Assembly: GCF_004364775.1 (NCBI RefSeq)
Contig: NZ_SOAL01000013.1
Coordinates: 1-64,000, forward strand
DNA from: Comamonas sp. JUb58
GTDB lineage: Bacteria; Pseudomonadota; Gammaproteobacteria; Burkholderiales; Burkholderiaceae_C
DNA: 64,000 nt
Reading direction: 5' to 3'
Position numbers and translations under genes: made by a program. Below are positions 17,946 to 27,878 of the stretch, in pieces. The number at the start of each line of letters is the position of its first letter. The first letter of the stretch is position 1. The notes beneath the pieces were generated by a model, which did no database searches, was not told the origin of the DNA, and worked only from the letters and a program-made list of their open reading frames with translations.

Positions 17946-18206
17946 GGGCAACCTTCAGCAGCATCAGAACAATCCAAAATTCTAGGATGGGCTGGCAGTG
18001 CTGGGGTCGCGGCTGTGGTGCCTCGGCCTCAAAGGTGTAAGCGGCCGTTTTTAAGGCTTTTTTAACAAATGATCCGGTAGATTGCAGGAGCCCGTTGGCG
18101 CGTGGCTGCCGACCAGGCGCAGGGTTCGGCCAGCCTCTTTCAGCAGCATCCCATCCCGCCATCTGGCGCCACAGCGCGCCATGGCGAGAGGGCATGCCCG
18201 CAAGAC

Positions 18207-19985
18207 TTACAAAGCGCCGCCCGAGCCGCGCGAGCCCGACGAAGGCACCGCCAACCCCAGAATGGCGCAGGCCACCGCCTCACCCACCTTGATACCATCG
18301 ACACCCGCCGACAGAATGCCGCCCGCATAGCTGGCGCCTTCACCTGCAGGGTACAAGCCCCGCGTGTTGTCGCTCTGAAAATCAGCGCCCCGGCCAATCT
18401 TGACGGGCGACGAGGTGCGGGTCTCCACACCGGTCAGGATGGCATCGCGCATGTCATAGCCACGGATCTTCTTGCCAAAGGCGGGCAGGGCCTCGCGCAT
18501 GGCCTCGATCGCATAGCCAGGCAGGGCCTGGTGCAGGTCGCCCAGCGCAATGCCGGGCTTGTACGAGGGCTCCACGTTGCCAAAGGCGGTCGATGGCGTA
18601 CCGGCGACAAAATCGCCCACCAGCTGGCCGGGCGCGCTGTAGTTCTGGCCGCCCAGCAGATAGGCTTTGGACTCCAGCTGGCGCTGCAGCACGATGCCCG
18701 ACAGCGGGTGGAAGGCGCCGGGCGCCTGCGCCTCCACGCCATAGGTCTTGCCGCCAAAGGCCCAGGCAAAGCTCTCGGCGTCCTGCGGGTAGTCTTCGGG
18801 GCTGATCGCGCAGACCATGCCGGCATTGGCATTGCGCTCGGCGCGGGAGTACTGGCTCATGCCATTGGTGACCACGCGCTCGGGCTCGCTGGTGGCCGCC
18901 ACCACGGTGCCGCCCGGGCACATGCAAAAGCTGTAGACGGCGCGGCCGTTCTTGGCATGGTGCACCAGCTTGTAGTCGGCTGCGCCCAGCAGCGGGTGGC
19001 CGGCATCCTTGCCCCAGCGTGCGCGGTCGATGACGCTTTGCGGGTGCTCGATGCGAAAGCCCACCGAGAAGGGCTTGGCCTCCATGGCCACGCCCCGCTC
19101 GTAGAACATCGCAAAGGTGTCGCGCGAACTGTGGCCCAGCGCCATCACCGCATGCTGGGTGGGCAGGGTGTAGCTCTCGCCACTGCTCTGGTCCAGCACC
19201 TGCAGGCCCACCAACTGGCGCGCATCGCCTTCGACCAGCACATCGGCGACCTTTTGCTCGAAGCGGATCTCACCGCCCAGGCGCACGATCTCCTCGCGGA
19301 TGCCCTCGACCACCTTGACCAGCTTGAAAGTGCCGATGTGCGGGTGGGCGGTGAACAGGATCTCCGGCGGCGCGCCGTAGGTGACGAACTCCTGCATCAC
19401 CTTGCGGCCCATGTGGCGCGGGTCCTTGATCTGGCTGTAGAGCTTGCCGTCCGAGAAGGTGCCTGCGCCGCCTTCGCCAAACTGCACATTCGATTCCGGC
19501 GTCAACCGGCGCTTGCGCCACAGGCCCCAGGTGTCCTTGGTGCGCTGGCGCACCGTCTTACCTCGCTCCAGCACGATGGGCTTGAAGCCCATCTGCGCCA
19601 GCACCAGCGCCGCAAAAATGCCGCAGGGCCCAAAGCCCACCACCACCGGGCGATCCTGCATATCGGCAGGCGCCTGGCCCACCGGGTGCCAGGACATATC
19701 GGGCGTCGGGTTCACATGCGAGTCGGCCGTGAAATGCTGCAGCAAGGCCGCTTCCTGCGCGGGATCTGCCAAGCGCACATCGACGATGTAGACCGCTAGC
19801 AGCTCGGACTTGCGGGCATCAAAGCTGCGCTTGTGCACCTGCAGCTGGGCAATGGCCGCCGGCTGCAGGCCCAGGCGCTGGGCAGCCAGCTGGCTGAGCG
19901 CCTCCTGGGGCGCGTATTCGGTGTGGTTTTCGGGGTGGTAAGGCACCGCCGAGAGGGGGAGTTTGAGTTCTGCGATCCGGATCAT
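18207..19985 (-). CDS. FAD-dependent oxidoreductase of the COG2509 type
   Basis: 592 residues, soluble. An N-terminal region of about 95 residues (a ferredoxin-fold-like segment in this family) precedes an FAD-binding core starting VVVGFGPCGIFAALVLAQMG (about 113-132). Other family marks are ESNVQFGEGGAGTFSDGKL, FCMCPGGTVVAA and the C-terminal LYPAGEGASYAGGI for the flavin pocket. Members are usually annotated only as 'FAD-dependent protein' with unknown substrate. ATG 19985 begins the conserved MIRIAELKLPL. Sits alone, 118 bases downstream of sbcC on the same strand. Confidence 0.85.
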   Translation of the reverse strand: MIRIAELKLPLSAVPYHPENHTEYAPQEALSQLAAQRLGLQPAAIAQLQVHKRSFDARKSELLAVYIVDVRLADPAQEAALLQHFTADSHVNPTPDMSWHPVGQAPADMQDRPVVVGFGPCGIFAALVLAQMGFKPIVLERGKTVRQRTKDTWGLWRKRRLTPESNVQFGEGGAGTFSDGKLYSQIKDPRHMGRKVMQEFVTYGAPPEILFTAHPHIGTFKLVKVVEGIREEIVRLGGEIRFEQKVADVLVEGDARQLVGLQVLDQSSGESYTLPTQHAVMALGHSSRDTFAMFYERGVAMEAKPFSVGFRIEHPQSVIDRARWGKDAGHPLLGAADYKLVHHAKNGRAVYSFCMCPGGTVVAATSEPERVVTNGMSQYSRAERNANAGMVCAISPEDYPQDAESFAWAFGGKTYGVEAQAPGAFHPLSGIVLQRQLESKAYLLGGQNYSAPGQLVGDFVAGTPSTAFGNVEPSYKPGIALGDLHQALPGYAIEAMREALPAFGKKIRGYDMRDAILTGVETRTSSPVKIGRGADFQSDNTRGLYPAGEGASYAGGILSAGVDGIKVGEAVACAILGLAVPSSGSRGSGGAL

Positions 19986-20103
19986 GGCTTGTACCTATCA
20001 AGCAAGGGCATGGATGGTAGCCGATATGGCCGCAGCAGGGCGGCCAGGCGGGGCGCATCCACATGGCGCATTAAGGTAAGCACCTTGATCAACCTGCCGT
20101 TGT

Positions 20104-23100
20104 TCAGCTTTGTAACTCTAAGCGGGAGTATCCAATTCCCGCCCCCTTCTCCACCCGGATCTGCGCCGGGATGCGCTCCTTGAGCGCCTCCACATGGCTG
20201 ATGATGCCGATCATCTTGCCGCTGGCGTTCAGTGTGTCCAGCGCCGTCAGCGCGATCTCCAGGGTGTCGCCATCCAGGGTGCCAAAGCCTTCGTCCAGGA
20301 ACAGCGAGTCGATCGAGGTCTTGCTGCTGACCAGGTCGGACAAGGCCAGCGCCAGTGCCAGGCTGACCAAAAAGGCCTCGCCCCCCGACAAGGTGCGCGT
20401 GTCGCGGGCGACATCGCCTTGCCAGCTGTCAACGATGTCGAGCTCCAGCTCGCCGCTGCTCTTGCGCTGCAGCAGGTAGCGGCCATGCAGCCGCGCCAGA
20501 TGGCCGTTGGCCAAGGCCAGCAAATGGTCCAGGGTGAGGCCCTGGGCAAACTTGCGGAACTTGTCGCCCTTGGCCGAGCCGATCAGGCCATCGAGCCGCT
20601 GCCAGAGCTCGCTGTCGCGCTCCTGCGCCGCAATCTGCGCCAGCAAGGCCTGCTGGCCGCTGCGGCGCTGGTCGTCATCGGCCAGGCGTGCGCGCTGGGC
20701 GCCCATGCGCTCGGCCGTCTGGTTGCGCTCGTCCTCCAGTGCCTTTACCTGCTCATCCAGCGCTTCGGGAGCCTCCTCCGTCAAGGCCTGGGCCTGCAAC
20801 TGCTGGTGCTGTTGCGCGGCTTCCTCGGCCACCGTGCCAGCGCGCTGCAGCGCCAGCTGCAAGGCATCGCGCTGCTGGCTGAGCCGCTCCAGCTCGCCCG
20901 CTGGCAGCAGTGCTTGTGCAAAGGCCTGTGCATCGGCAAAGGGGCTGGCCTGCAAGCCCTGGGTCCAGGCGGCCTGGGCCTGCGTCTCGGCCAACTGCCG
21001 CTCGGCCAGTTGCTGGCCCGCTTGCTGGGCCTGGCCGTCCAGGCTGGCCAGCGTTTGGCGGGTCTGTTCCAGCAGCGCTGCGCAATCCGCCAGCGTGGCG
21101 GGCAGCGCGATGGTCGCGGCACCGGCCAGCGCGGGCGCGGTGGCATGCGCCAGGCGCTGCTGCCATTGCTGGGCCTCTTGCGCACACTGGCTGGCCTGGA
21201 GCTGCTGCAACCCCAGTTGCTGGGCGACGCTTTGCAACTGCGTGCTGTGCTGTTGCCACTGCTGCCATTCCTGCTGGCGGGCCTGCAACCAGGCATCGTC
21301 GCCGTTGGCGGGTGGCATCGCCAGGCCCAGCGGGGCCAGGCTGGCTTGCAAAGCGGCCTCGGCCGTGTGGGCCAGCGCTTGCACCTGCTGTACCGTCTGG
21401 GCCAGGCGTTGCTGCTGGCTGTGGTTGTCTTGCTGGCTCTGCTGCAGGCGCGCTTGCGCATGCTGCGCCTCTTGCAGGGCTTGCGCGGCTGCATGTGCGG
21501 TGTCTTTGGCGCTTTGCAGCGCTTGCTCGGCGGCCTCGGCCGCTGCCAAAGCCTGCTGCAAATGGGCGGTTTGCGCGGCGCTGGCTTGCTGGGCCTCGGC
21601 CAGGGCTTGCGGCTGCTGCCAGGCGGCCTCGGCGATGGGCTGGGCCATGCGCGTGCTCAACGCCAGCCATTGCTGTTGCCAAACGTCCAGCCGCTGCTCG
21701 GCCGCTGTGAGCTGGGCTTGCAGACTGGTCTGCTGGGTCTGGGCAGCGGCATGCGCGGCACTGAGCTGCTCACCCTGCTGCTGCAGCGCTTCCAGCTCGG
21801 CCTGGGCCGCATGCAGCGCGGCTTCGGTGGCGGTCACATCGAGCGCCGCATAGGCTGCTATGGCGGGGTGCTCATGGGCGCCGCAGAGTGGACAGGCCTC
21901 TCCAGGCTGCAGGGCCTGGCGGTGGGCTTCCAGGCTTTGGATGCGCTGCTCCTGGGCCAGCAGTTGTTGCTTGTCGCCCACCCGTTCCTTCTGGGCCTTG
22001 TACTGGCTGCGCAAGGCCGCCAATGCCTGTTGCTGTTGCAGCAGGGGTGCGGCACCGGTCTGCAGCGCATCGCCCAATTGCTGGGCATCCTGCGCCAGCG
22101 GTGGGCGCTGCTGAGCGTGTTGCAGTAGCTGCTGCCAGGCTTGCTGATGTTGTTCGGCTGTTTGCCAGTGGGCGCGCAACTGGCCCAGGCTGCCGCCATG
22201 CGGCGCCAGTCGGTTTTGTTGCGCGGTCTGTGCTTTCTGCGCCGCTGCGTCAGCTTGCTGCTGCGCGGCTTGGGCTTGCTGCAGTTGGCTGGCTTGTGCC
22301 GCCATCTGCTGCTGCAGCGACTGGCCTTGCTCCCGGGTTTGTTGCAAGCTGGCTTGCTCTTGCGCCAACTGGCGCTGTTGCTGCTGGCGCTGCGCCAGCT
22401 GCTCGCGCCAGCCACTGAGCTGGTCGCCCAGCGCGGCATGGGCGGGGTGCTGCTGCAGCCAGTGCTGCAGATCGCTCTGCTGGGTTTGCAACTGCTGCAG
22501 AGCCTGCTCGGCCCGCTGCTGGGCCTGCTGCACCAAGGTGCTGGCATGCTGCTGCAGCTGCCATTGCTGGTGCTGGGCATCGGCCAGGCGGCTCTGCAAT
22601 TGGGCCTGCTGGGCCTGGCCCGCTGCGGTGGCGGCTTGTGCCTGCTGCCAGGCCGCATTAAGCGGGGCAATCGCTTGTGCCGGGCCATGGGCCTGCAGGC
22701 GCTGCAGATCGGAGGCGGCCGCCTGCAGCGCTTGCTGGGCGTGCTGCAGGCGCTCTTGCGCCAGCTGCTGCGCCTGCGCGGCTTGGGCGGTTTGCTGCTG
22801 CCAGCGCTGCAGGCTTTGCAGCGCGGCATGGCGCGTCTGCAAGCGGGAGAGGCTGTCTTGCAGTTGCTGGGCTTCGGTTTGCAGCTGCGCGCGCTCGGCC
22901 TCGGGCAGCAGCTGCATGCCGCCCGCCTGGGCCTTGTCGCGCTCCAGTGCCTGGCGGGCATCGCGGGCGCGCTCAAACACGGTTTGCGATATCTGGCTGT
23001 AGATGTCGGTGCCGGTCAGCTCTTCGAGCAGTTCGGCGCGCTCATTGGCATTGGCTTGCAGAAACGCAGCAAACCCGCCCTGGGCCAGCAGCATCGATTT

Positions 23101-23544
23101 GGTAAAGCGCTGAAAGTCCAGACCGGTGATCTCGGCCATCTGGCGCAGTTTGTCGCTGCTGTGGGTGCTGAGGATTTCTCCATCGGCCACGCGCGCCAGT
23201 TCCACCTTGGGCCCTTGCAGCGCACCGCTGGCCTTGTCGCGGGCGCGGCGCTGGCTCCAGAAGGCACGGTAGACAGTGCCCTTGACCTCGAACTCCACCT
23301 CGGCCAGGCAGTCGGCCGTGTGGCGCGTCATCAGGTCATTGCTGCCGGCGCTGATGGTGGCCAGCCGGGGCGTCTGGTGGTAGAGCGCCAGGCAAATCGC
23401 ATCGAGCAAGGTGGATTTGCCCGCACCCGTCGGGCCGGTGATCGCAAACAGGCTGTTGTCGGCAAAGGGCGCGGCGGTGAAATCGATGCGCCACTCGCCT
23501 TTGAGCGAGTTCAGGTTTTTGAGCCGCAGGCTGCGTATCTTCAT
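20104..23544 (-). CDS. sbcC: Exonuclease subunit SbcC
   Basis: 1146 residues. The SMC-like ATPase of the SbcCD nuclease, which cleaves hairpins and DNA ends. Walker A is GPTGAGKST (37-45); the C-terminal half-site has RTLSGGEAFLVSLALALAL and LFLDEGFGTLD. Between them is a very long coiled coil with the zinc-hook CPLCGAHEHP at about 555. The coil is extraordinarily rich in Gln and Ala, with many QQQ runs, more so than E. coli SbcC. Its ATG overlaps the sbcD stop by 4 bases, so the subunits are translationally coupled. Large antisense ORFs across it are composition shadows. Confidence 0.95.
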   Translation of the reverse strand: MKIRSLRLKNLNSLKGEWRIDFTAAPFADNSLFAITGPTGAGKSTLLDAICLALYHQTPRLATISAGSNDLMTRHTADCLAEVEFEVKGTVYRAFWSQRRARDKASGALQGPKVELARVADGEILSTHSSDKLRQMAEITGLDFQRFTKSMLLAQGGFAAFLQANANERAELLEELTGTDIYSQISQTVFERARDARQALERDKAQAGGMQLLPEAERAQLQTEAQQLQDSLSRLQTRHAALQSLQRWQQQTAQAAQAQQLAQERLQHAQQALQAAASDLQRLQAHGPAQAIAPLNAAWQQAQAATAAGQAQQAQLQSRLADAQHQQWQLQQHASTLVQQAQQRAEQALQQLQTQQSDLQHWLQQHPAHAALGDQLSGWREQLAQRQQQQRQLAQEQASLQQTREQGQSLQQQMAAQASQLQQAQAAQQQADAAAQKAQTAQQNRLAPHGGSLGQLRAHWQTAEQHQQAWQQLLQHAQQRPPLAQDAQQLGDALQTGAAPLLQQQQALAALRSQYKAQKERVGDKQQLLAQEQRIQSLEAHRQALQPGEACPLCGAHEHPAIAAYAALDVTATEAALHAAQAELEALQQQGEQLSAAHAAAQTQQTSLQAQLTAAEQRLDVWQQQWLALSTRMAQPIAEAAWQQPQALAEAQQASAAQTAHLQQALAAAEAAEQALQSAKDTAHAAAQALQEAQHAQARLQQSQQDNHSQQQRLAQTVQQVQALAHTAEAALQASLAPLGLAMPPANGDDAWLQARQQEWQQWQQHSTQLQSVAQQLGLQQLQASQCAQEAQQWQQRLAHATAPALAGAATIALPATLADCAALLEQTRQTLASLDGQAQQAGQQLAERQLAETQAQAAWTQGLQASPFADAQAFAQALLPAGELERLSQQRDALQLALQRAGTVAEEAAQQHQQLQAQALTEEAPEALDEQVKALEDERNQTAERMGAQRARLADDDQRRSGQQALLAQIAAQERDSELWQRLDGLIGSAKGDKFRKFAQGLTLDHLLALANGHLARLHGRYLLQRKSSGELELDIVDSWQGDVARDTRTLSGGEAFLVSLALALALSDLVSSKTSIDSLFLDEGFGTLDGDTLEIALTALDTLNASGKMIGIISHVEALKERIPAQIRVEKGAGIGYSRLELQS

Positions 23545-24779
23545 AGTGGCTCCCCGCTGGGGTTGGCCAGCGACTGCAGCACGCTCTGGTAGCGCGCGGT
23601 CAGTGCCTGCTGCAGCTCGGCGTCCATGGTCTCCAGCGCTAAGCGGCGCTCAAACACCTGCGCCGGTGTCAATGCATCCAGCGCCTCGTCGGCGGGGCCA
23701 TTCCACTGTGCCGCTGCTTTTCCGCGTTGTCGTTTGACCCGCAGCAGCTGCAAGGGCAAACCTTCGGCCAGCGCCTGCACGCGCAGGGGCAGGTCGGCCA
23801 GGTAGTCGTCTTCCTCGATCGTGATGTCCAGCCATACCTTTTTGTCCGCCTGGGCCTGCGTGCTGGCCTGCTGCAGTGCGGCCGGCAAGGCGGCCAGGTT
23901 GCAGCGCAGCGCCACCATGGGCTGGAGCACCGGCACGGGCAGGGCGCTGACCGCCTGCAAGCCCGGCTCTCCCAGCTCAACCAGCAGCAGCTGTTTGGTC
24001 TGGCGCGCCTCGTCAAAACCCAGTGCGATGGGTGAGCCGCAGTAGCGGATGTGCTCCAGCCCACCCACTTTTTGCGGCTGGTGGATATGGCCCAGCGCGA
24101 TGTAATCCACAGGGGGAAAGGCCTGGGTCGGAAAGGCCTCCAGCGCGCCGACATAGATCTCGCGCACCGATTCACTGCTGCTGGCGCCCACGGTGGTGAG
24201 GTGGCCGGTGGCGATGATGGGCAGCTGCCGCCCCAGGCTGGCCTGCAGCGCAGCCTGCTGCTGCAGTGCCGCCTCATACACCTGCTGGTAGGTCGCCTGG
24301 ATGGCCTGCTGCAAGGCCAGCTGCTTGTCTTGCGCGCTTTGCTCGGCCTGGCTTTGCAGCACATCGCGGGGGCGGATAAAGGGCAGCGCGCAGACGATGC
24401 AGCCGGGTGTGCCATCGCGGCGCGGCAGGATGCGCACATGCTGCGCGGGCGCGCCGGTGGCGGCAATCACCTGGGTGCCCAGGTGCTGCAGCAGGCCACT
24501 GCTTTCTTCCAGCACCGCGACCGAATCATGGTTGCCTCCCAGCACCAGCAGCGCGACACCGGCCTGGTGCAGGCGGGCGATCAGGCGGTTGTAGAGCGCG
24601 CGGGCATAGCTGGGGGGCGCGCCGGTGTCAAAAATATCGCCTGCGATCAGCACCGCATCGGCAGCTTGCGCCGCCACCTGTTCCAGCAGCCAGTCGATCA
24701 GCGCACTGTGCTCGGCCTGGCGGCTTTGGCCCATGAAATGCTGGCCCAGGTGCCAGTCCGAGGTGTGAATGATGCGCAT
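23541..24779 (-). CDS. sbcD: Exonuclease subunit SbcD
   Basis: 412 residues. The Mre11-type nuclease subunit that pairs with SbcC to process palindromic hairpins and blocked ends. Phosphoesterase motifs are in order: TSDWHLG (D8, H10), AGDIFDTG, GGNHDS, TGHLTTVG and YIALGHIHQ. The C-terminal domain that caps the SbcC coil follows from about 290. Length is normal. First gene of the sbcDC operon, starting 70 bases from the terminator of the iron permease, which is on the same strand upstream. Confidence 0.95.
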   Translation of the reverse strand: MRIIHTSDWHLGQHFMGQSRQAEHSALIDWLLEQVAAQAADAVLIAGDIFDTGAPPSYARALYNRLIARLHQAGVALLVLGGNHDSVAVLEESSGLLQHLGTQVIAATGAPAQHVRILPRRDGTPGCIVCALPFIRPRDVLQSQAEQSAQDKQLALQQAIQATYQQVYEAALQQQAALQASLGRQLPIIATGHLTTVGASSSESVREIYVGALEAFPTQAFPPVDYIALGHIHQPQKVGGLEHIRYCGSPIALGFDEARQTKQLLLVELGEPGLQAVSALPVPVLQPMVALRCNLAALPAALQQASTQAQADKKVWLDITIEEDDYLADLPLRVQALAEGLPLQLLRVKRQRGKAAAQWNGPADEALDALTPAQVFERRLALETMDAELQQALTARYQSVLQSLANPSGEPL

Positions 24780-24850
24780 GTGTGGGAGAGGGGGTGGAGA
24801 GATCGCAGAGACCCTGTCGATGGTAGTCGCTGGGCGCTGCAGCGGTCAAA

Positions 24851-24889
24851 GAAAAAGACCTCGCCTGGGTCTGAACCCGGGCGAGGTCT
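24851..24889 (-). terminator. Intrinsic terminator of the iron permease gene
   Basis: On the minus strand a 15-bp stem (24875-24889 with 24856-24870, one G-U pair, 4-base loop) is followed by a T-run. It lies 20 bases after the permease stop, before sbcD. Confidence 0.88.
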
Positions 24890-24909
24890 GGTGGCGGGTG
24901 AGGCGGTAC

Positions 24910-26883
24910 TTAGTGCTGGGCGCCCAGCGCCTTGTGCGCTGCAGCGCGGTTGTAGGCAAAGCCAAACACCACGAGGGCCAGCACGATGGCCTGGGCCAGC
25001 AGCGTCTCTACCGTGGGGAACATGCCCAGCAGCTCGATGCGTGGCGCGGCCAGCAGCGGCGTGGCACTGACCCAGCCGGCTTCTTGCAGTGACGAGACCC
25101 CCTTGCCTACCAGCACCACGGCCAGCACGGCCACGAGGATCGAGGTGGCCGAGAAAAAGCGGCCGATGGGCATGCGGGCGCTGGTGCGCAGCAGCACCCA
25201 GGCAATGGCTGCCAGAATCGCCACGGCAGCCAGGCCGCCGCCCAGCAGCGCGCCGTGGTGGCCGTCCGAGGCCAGGGCCGAGAAGAACAGCACGGTCTCG
25301 AACACCTCGCGGTAGACGGAGACAAAGGCCAGCGCAAACAGCCCCCACATGGAGCCCTGGCCCATGCTGGCCGAGAGCTTTTCGCTCAAATAGGCTTGCC
25401 AGCGGCCAGCGCTGCTCTTGCTGTGCATCCACAAGCCCACGCTCAGCAGCACCAGGGCGGCCAGCACGGAGCCCAGGCCCTCGGTCACCTCGCGGCTGGC
25501 GCCGCTGATCTCGACCAGGTAGGTGGCCACGGCCCAGGTCAGGCCGCCTGCCACCAGGGCCGAGCTCCAGCCCGCATGCACATAGCGCAGCGCATCCTGG
25601 CGGCCGGCCTTGCGCAGCAGCGCCACCATGCCGATGACGATCAGCAAGGCCTCCAGCCCTTCGCGCAGCAAGATGGTGAGTGCGCCAACAAAGGTGGCGG
25701 TGGCGTCGGAGGCGCCGGCGTTCAGCTCGGCCTCGACCTGGCCAAACATGGTCTGCAGCTGCTGTGCGGCGGCCTCGGCCTCTGGCAAGCTGCCGCTGGC
25801 CACCGTAGCGCGGTACTGCACCATGGCCGATTCGACCTGGGTCATCAAGGCCTTGTTGCGCGCAGCAATCGTCGGCTCCAGCGGCTCAAAGCCGTCCAGG
25901 TAGGCAGACAGGGCCAGCTTCATCGCCTGGTTGCGGTCGCCCGCCTTGAGTGCCAGCAGGCTTTGCGCCAGGCGCTGGCGCGACAGGGCCACGCCAGTGG
26001 CCTTGCCTTCGCTGATGACCTCGGGGTTGGCGCGCAGATAGGCAAGCACCGCGCGGGCCTGTTCGATCGGCATGGCCGGGGTCAGGCTTTGCGCGGTGGT
26101 GGTGCTGAGGGCGGCCAGGTCGCCAAAGCGTGCGCGCAGGCCCGCATCGCTCTGCCACAGCGCCTTGCCGGTGGCGCGCAGTTCGTCGTTGTACGACAGG
26201 CCACCGACAAAATAGGCCAGCGCCCAGCGGTCGTCCTCGGGCAACGCGCCAAAGGACACCATCGAGGTGCCTTCCACGCCTTGCGAGGTCACCTGGTACA
26301 AGGCCATCAGGCTGCGGGCATTGGCACGCTGGGCATCGCTGAAGGCAATCGGCTGCGGATCCAGTCCTTGTGCCGCCGGGCCATCGCCACCGCCGCTTGC
26401 GCCATGGCAGCTCGCACAGATTTGTTGAAAGAGTTGAGAGCCTTTTGTTATATCGGGAGCCTTGGCCGGTGCCACTGGCATCGGGTAGGCCGCCACCAGC
26501 AACTGGGCCGCCTGGTGGGCCAGCTGGGCTACGTCATCGGCCGCTGCCTTGGCTTGCACCGCCGCGCGCAACTGCCCAGCCAGTGCCACAACCCGGGCCT
26601 TGTCGGCATGGGCAGGCAGCGCCTGGGCCTGCTGCAAGGCATTGGCGCTGAAGTCCAGCATCTCGGCATATTCGCCTTCGCTGGCGATCTGGCCGTTCTC
26701 GACCGCGCCGCCGTAGTCGACGGCGACATAGTCCAGCAGCTGCCAGAGCTGGCGGGCATCGGTGGCTTGGGCTTGGGGGGCAGCGGTAGTGGCTGCAGGC
26801 GCCGCAGCGGGCGTTTGGGCAAAGGCAGGGCCGCTGAGCAAACCGGCCAGCAGGGCCAGGGTCCAGCTGAAAGTGGAGCGCAT
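24910..26883 (-). CDS. FTR1-family iron permease fused to a cytochrome c domain
   Basis: 657 residues. Predicted iron importer of the inner membrane. In order: signal peptide (1-22), Ala/Pro linker, a cytochrome c domain with the haem motif CASCH (156-160), a helical periplasmic region, and an FTR1 domain of about seven helices (about 400-645) with the two iron-permease motifs REGLEALL and REVFETVLF. The cytochrome may pass electrons from Fe2+ oxidation. A Fur-box-like site (26892-26910) lies just upstream, so iron repression is likely. No Shine-Dalgarno sequence is clear at ATG 26883. Unlike efeUOB loci, no efeO or efeB is adjacent. Confidence 0.9.
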   Translation of the reverse strand: MRSTFSWTLALLAGLLSGPAFAQTPAAAPAATTAAPQAQATDARQLWQLLDYVAVDYGGAVENGQIASEGEYAEMLDFSANALQQAQALPAHADKARVVALAGQLRAAVQAKAAADDVAQLAHQAAQLLVAAYPMPVAPAKAPDITKGSQLFQQICASCHGASGGGDGPAAQGLDPQPIAFSDAQRANARSLMALYQVTSQGVEGTSMVSFGALPEDDRWALAYFVGGLSYNDELRATGKALWQSDAGLRARFGDLAALSTTTAQSLTPAMPIEQARAVLAYLRANPEVISEGKATGVALSRQRLAQSLLALKAGDRNQAMKLALSAYLDGFEPLEPTIAARNKALMTQVESAMVQYRATVASGSLPEAEAAAQQLQTMFGQVEAELNAGASDATATFVGALTILLREGLEALLIVIGMVALLRKAGRQDALRYVHAGWSSALVAGGLTWAVATYLVEISGASREVTEGLGSVLAALVLLSVGLWMHSKSSAGRWQAYLSEKLSASMGQGSMWGLFALAFVSVYREVFETVLFFSALASDGHHGALLGGGLAAVAILAAIAWVLLRTSARMPIGRFFSATSILVAVLAVVLVGKGVSSLQEAGWVSATPLLAAPRIELLGMFPTVETLLAQAIVLALVVFGFAYNRAAAHKALGAQH

Positions 26884-26891
26884 GGGAAGTT

Positions 26892-26910
26892 ATGAATAAG
26901 AATTATTCGC
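26892..26910. promoter_or_regulatory. Fur-box-like operator
   Basis: ATGAATAAGAATTATTCGC contains the perfect inverted repeat GAATAA-GAA-TTATTC (26894-26908), very like Fur operators. It ends 8 bases before the start codon of the iron permease, so binding would cover the ribosome-binding region or a promoter close to the gene. Confidence 0.6.
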
Positions 26911-27143
26911 GGTATTTTAAGCTTGTTTACATTCTTTACTACTGCAGTCGCCCAGCCCGCTGAGTGGGCGGAAGCGCATGTGTTGCCATGTTTTGCGGAC
27001 CCGATGGAACTGGGTTGGGAACGCAATTGGTAACCATTTCTACGTCTTAGATCGATACACTGCGGCCACGCGCTTGTGCTCATAGGGAGGGCAAGGCGTA
27101 GCACGCTGCATGCCGATGCCGTGCCGCAACGAGGAGAGAAAAA

Positions 27144-27755
27144 ATGGAAAAACTAACAGGAATCGCAGTAGCCGCCGTGGTCGTCTGTGCCGGTTTGATG
27201 GGTTGCAGCAAGAAGGAAGAAACCCCCAGCAGCCCACCGGCTGCCGCCGCCCCGGCCCCAGCGCCTGCAGCAGCACCGGCACCGGCCCCCGCGCCAGCGC
27301 CAGCGCCCGCCGCTGCCGCACAAAAGGTGCAGCCCGGCAAGTGGCAGGCCACCACCGAGATGAGCGGCCCCATGGGCCAGCAGGCCCTGACCGGTGTGGA
27401 GCAGGCCCTCAAGACCATGTCGCCTGAGCAAAAGAAGGCCGCCAACCTGGACAACGCGAAGATCGAAGGCGGCAAGCTGGTGCAAGAGATGTGCATCACT
27501 CCAGAAATGGCTGGCAAGACCCTGCAATCGCTGGCCGATTCGCAACTCAAGAGCATGCCAGGCTGCAGCCCCGCCGACGTGAAGACCGATGGCAACAAGG
27601 AATCGATGCACTTCAGCTGCGGCGACGGCAAGATGAGCATGGACCTCGAAGCCGTCTACGTCTCGCCCACCGAGAACACCGTCACCAGCAAGATGGACAT
27701 GGCCGGCCAGGGCATGACCACCACGGTGACCAGCAAGCGCGTGGGCGACTGCTGA
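27144..27755 (+). CDS. DUF3617 lipoprotein with Pro-Ala linker
   Basis: 203 residues. A lipoprotein signal peptide (lipobox LMGC, C21) is followed by a low-complexity Pro/Ala stretch (about 33-58) that probably spans the space from the membrane anchor to the folded domain. The rest (from QPGKWQATTEMSG) matches DUF3617, a periplasmic domain of unknown function, with Cys residues that could form disulfides. The ribosome-binding site is GAGGAGAG just upstream. The start and end are clean and a terminator follows. It sits alone between divergent and convergent neighbours. Confidence 0.87.
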   Translation: MEKLTGIAVAAVVVCAGLMGCSKKEETPSSPPAAAAPAPAPAAAPAPAPAPAPAPAAAAQKVQPGKWQATTEMSGPMGQQALTGVEQALKTMSPEQKKAANLDNAKIEGGKLVQEMCITPEMAGKTLQSLADSQLKSMPGCSPADVKTDGNKESMHFSCGDGKMSMDLEAVYVSPTENTVTSKMDMAGQGMTTTVTSKRVGDC

Positions 27756-27810
27756 TAGAGAAGCTCGCACGCCGCTGCTTGGGCGGGGGCGTGTGGCGCT
27801 TTGAATGTGA

Positions 27811-27841
27811 AAACGCAGCCTGGGTGGCTGCGTTTTTTTTT
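27811..27841. terminator. Intrinsic terminator between DUF3617 and lipocalin genes
   Basis: AAACGCAGCC-TGGGT-GGCTGCGTTT followed by a long T-run, 55 bases past the DUF3617 stop and before the convergent lipocalin gene. Confidence 0.88.
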
Positions 27842-27878
27842 GGGCGCCTAGGTATGGGGGCCATCCATCCAAGCAGGG

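Noticed and set aside
20194..22128. 644-residue ORF antisense to sbcC
   Set aside because: Mirror of repetitive CAG/CTG codons in the SbcC coil; leucine/glycine-rich with no domain or ribosome-binding site.
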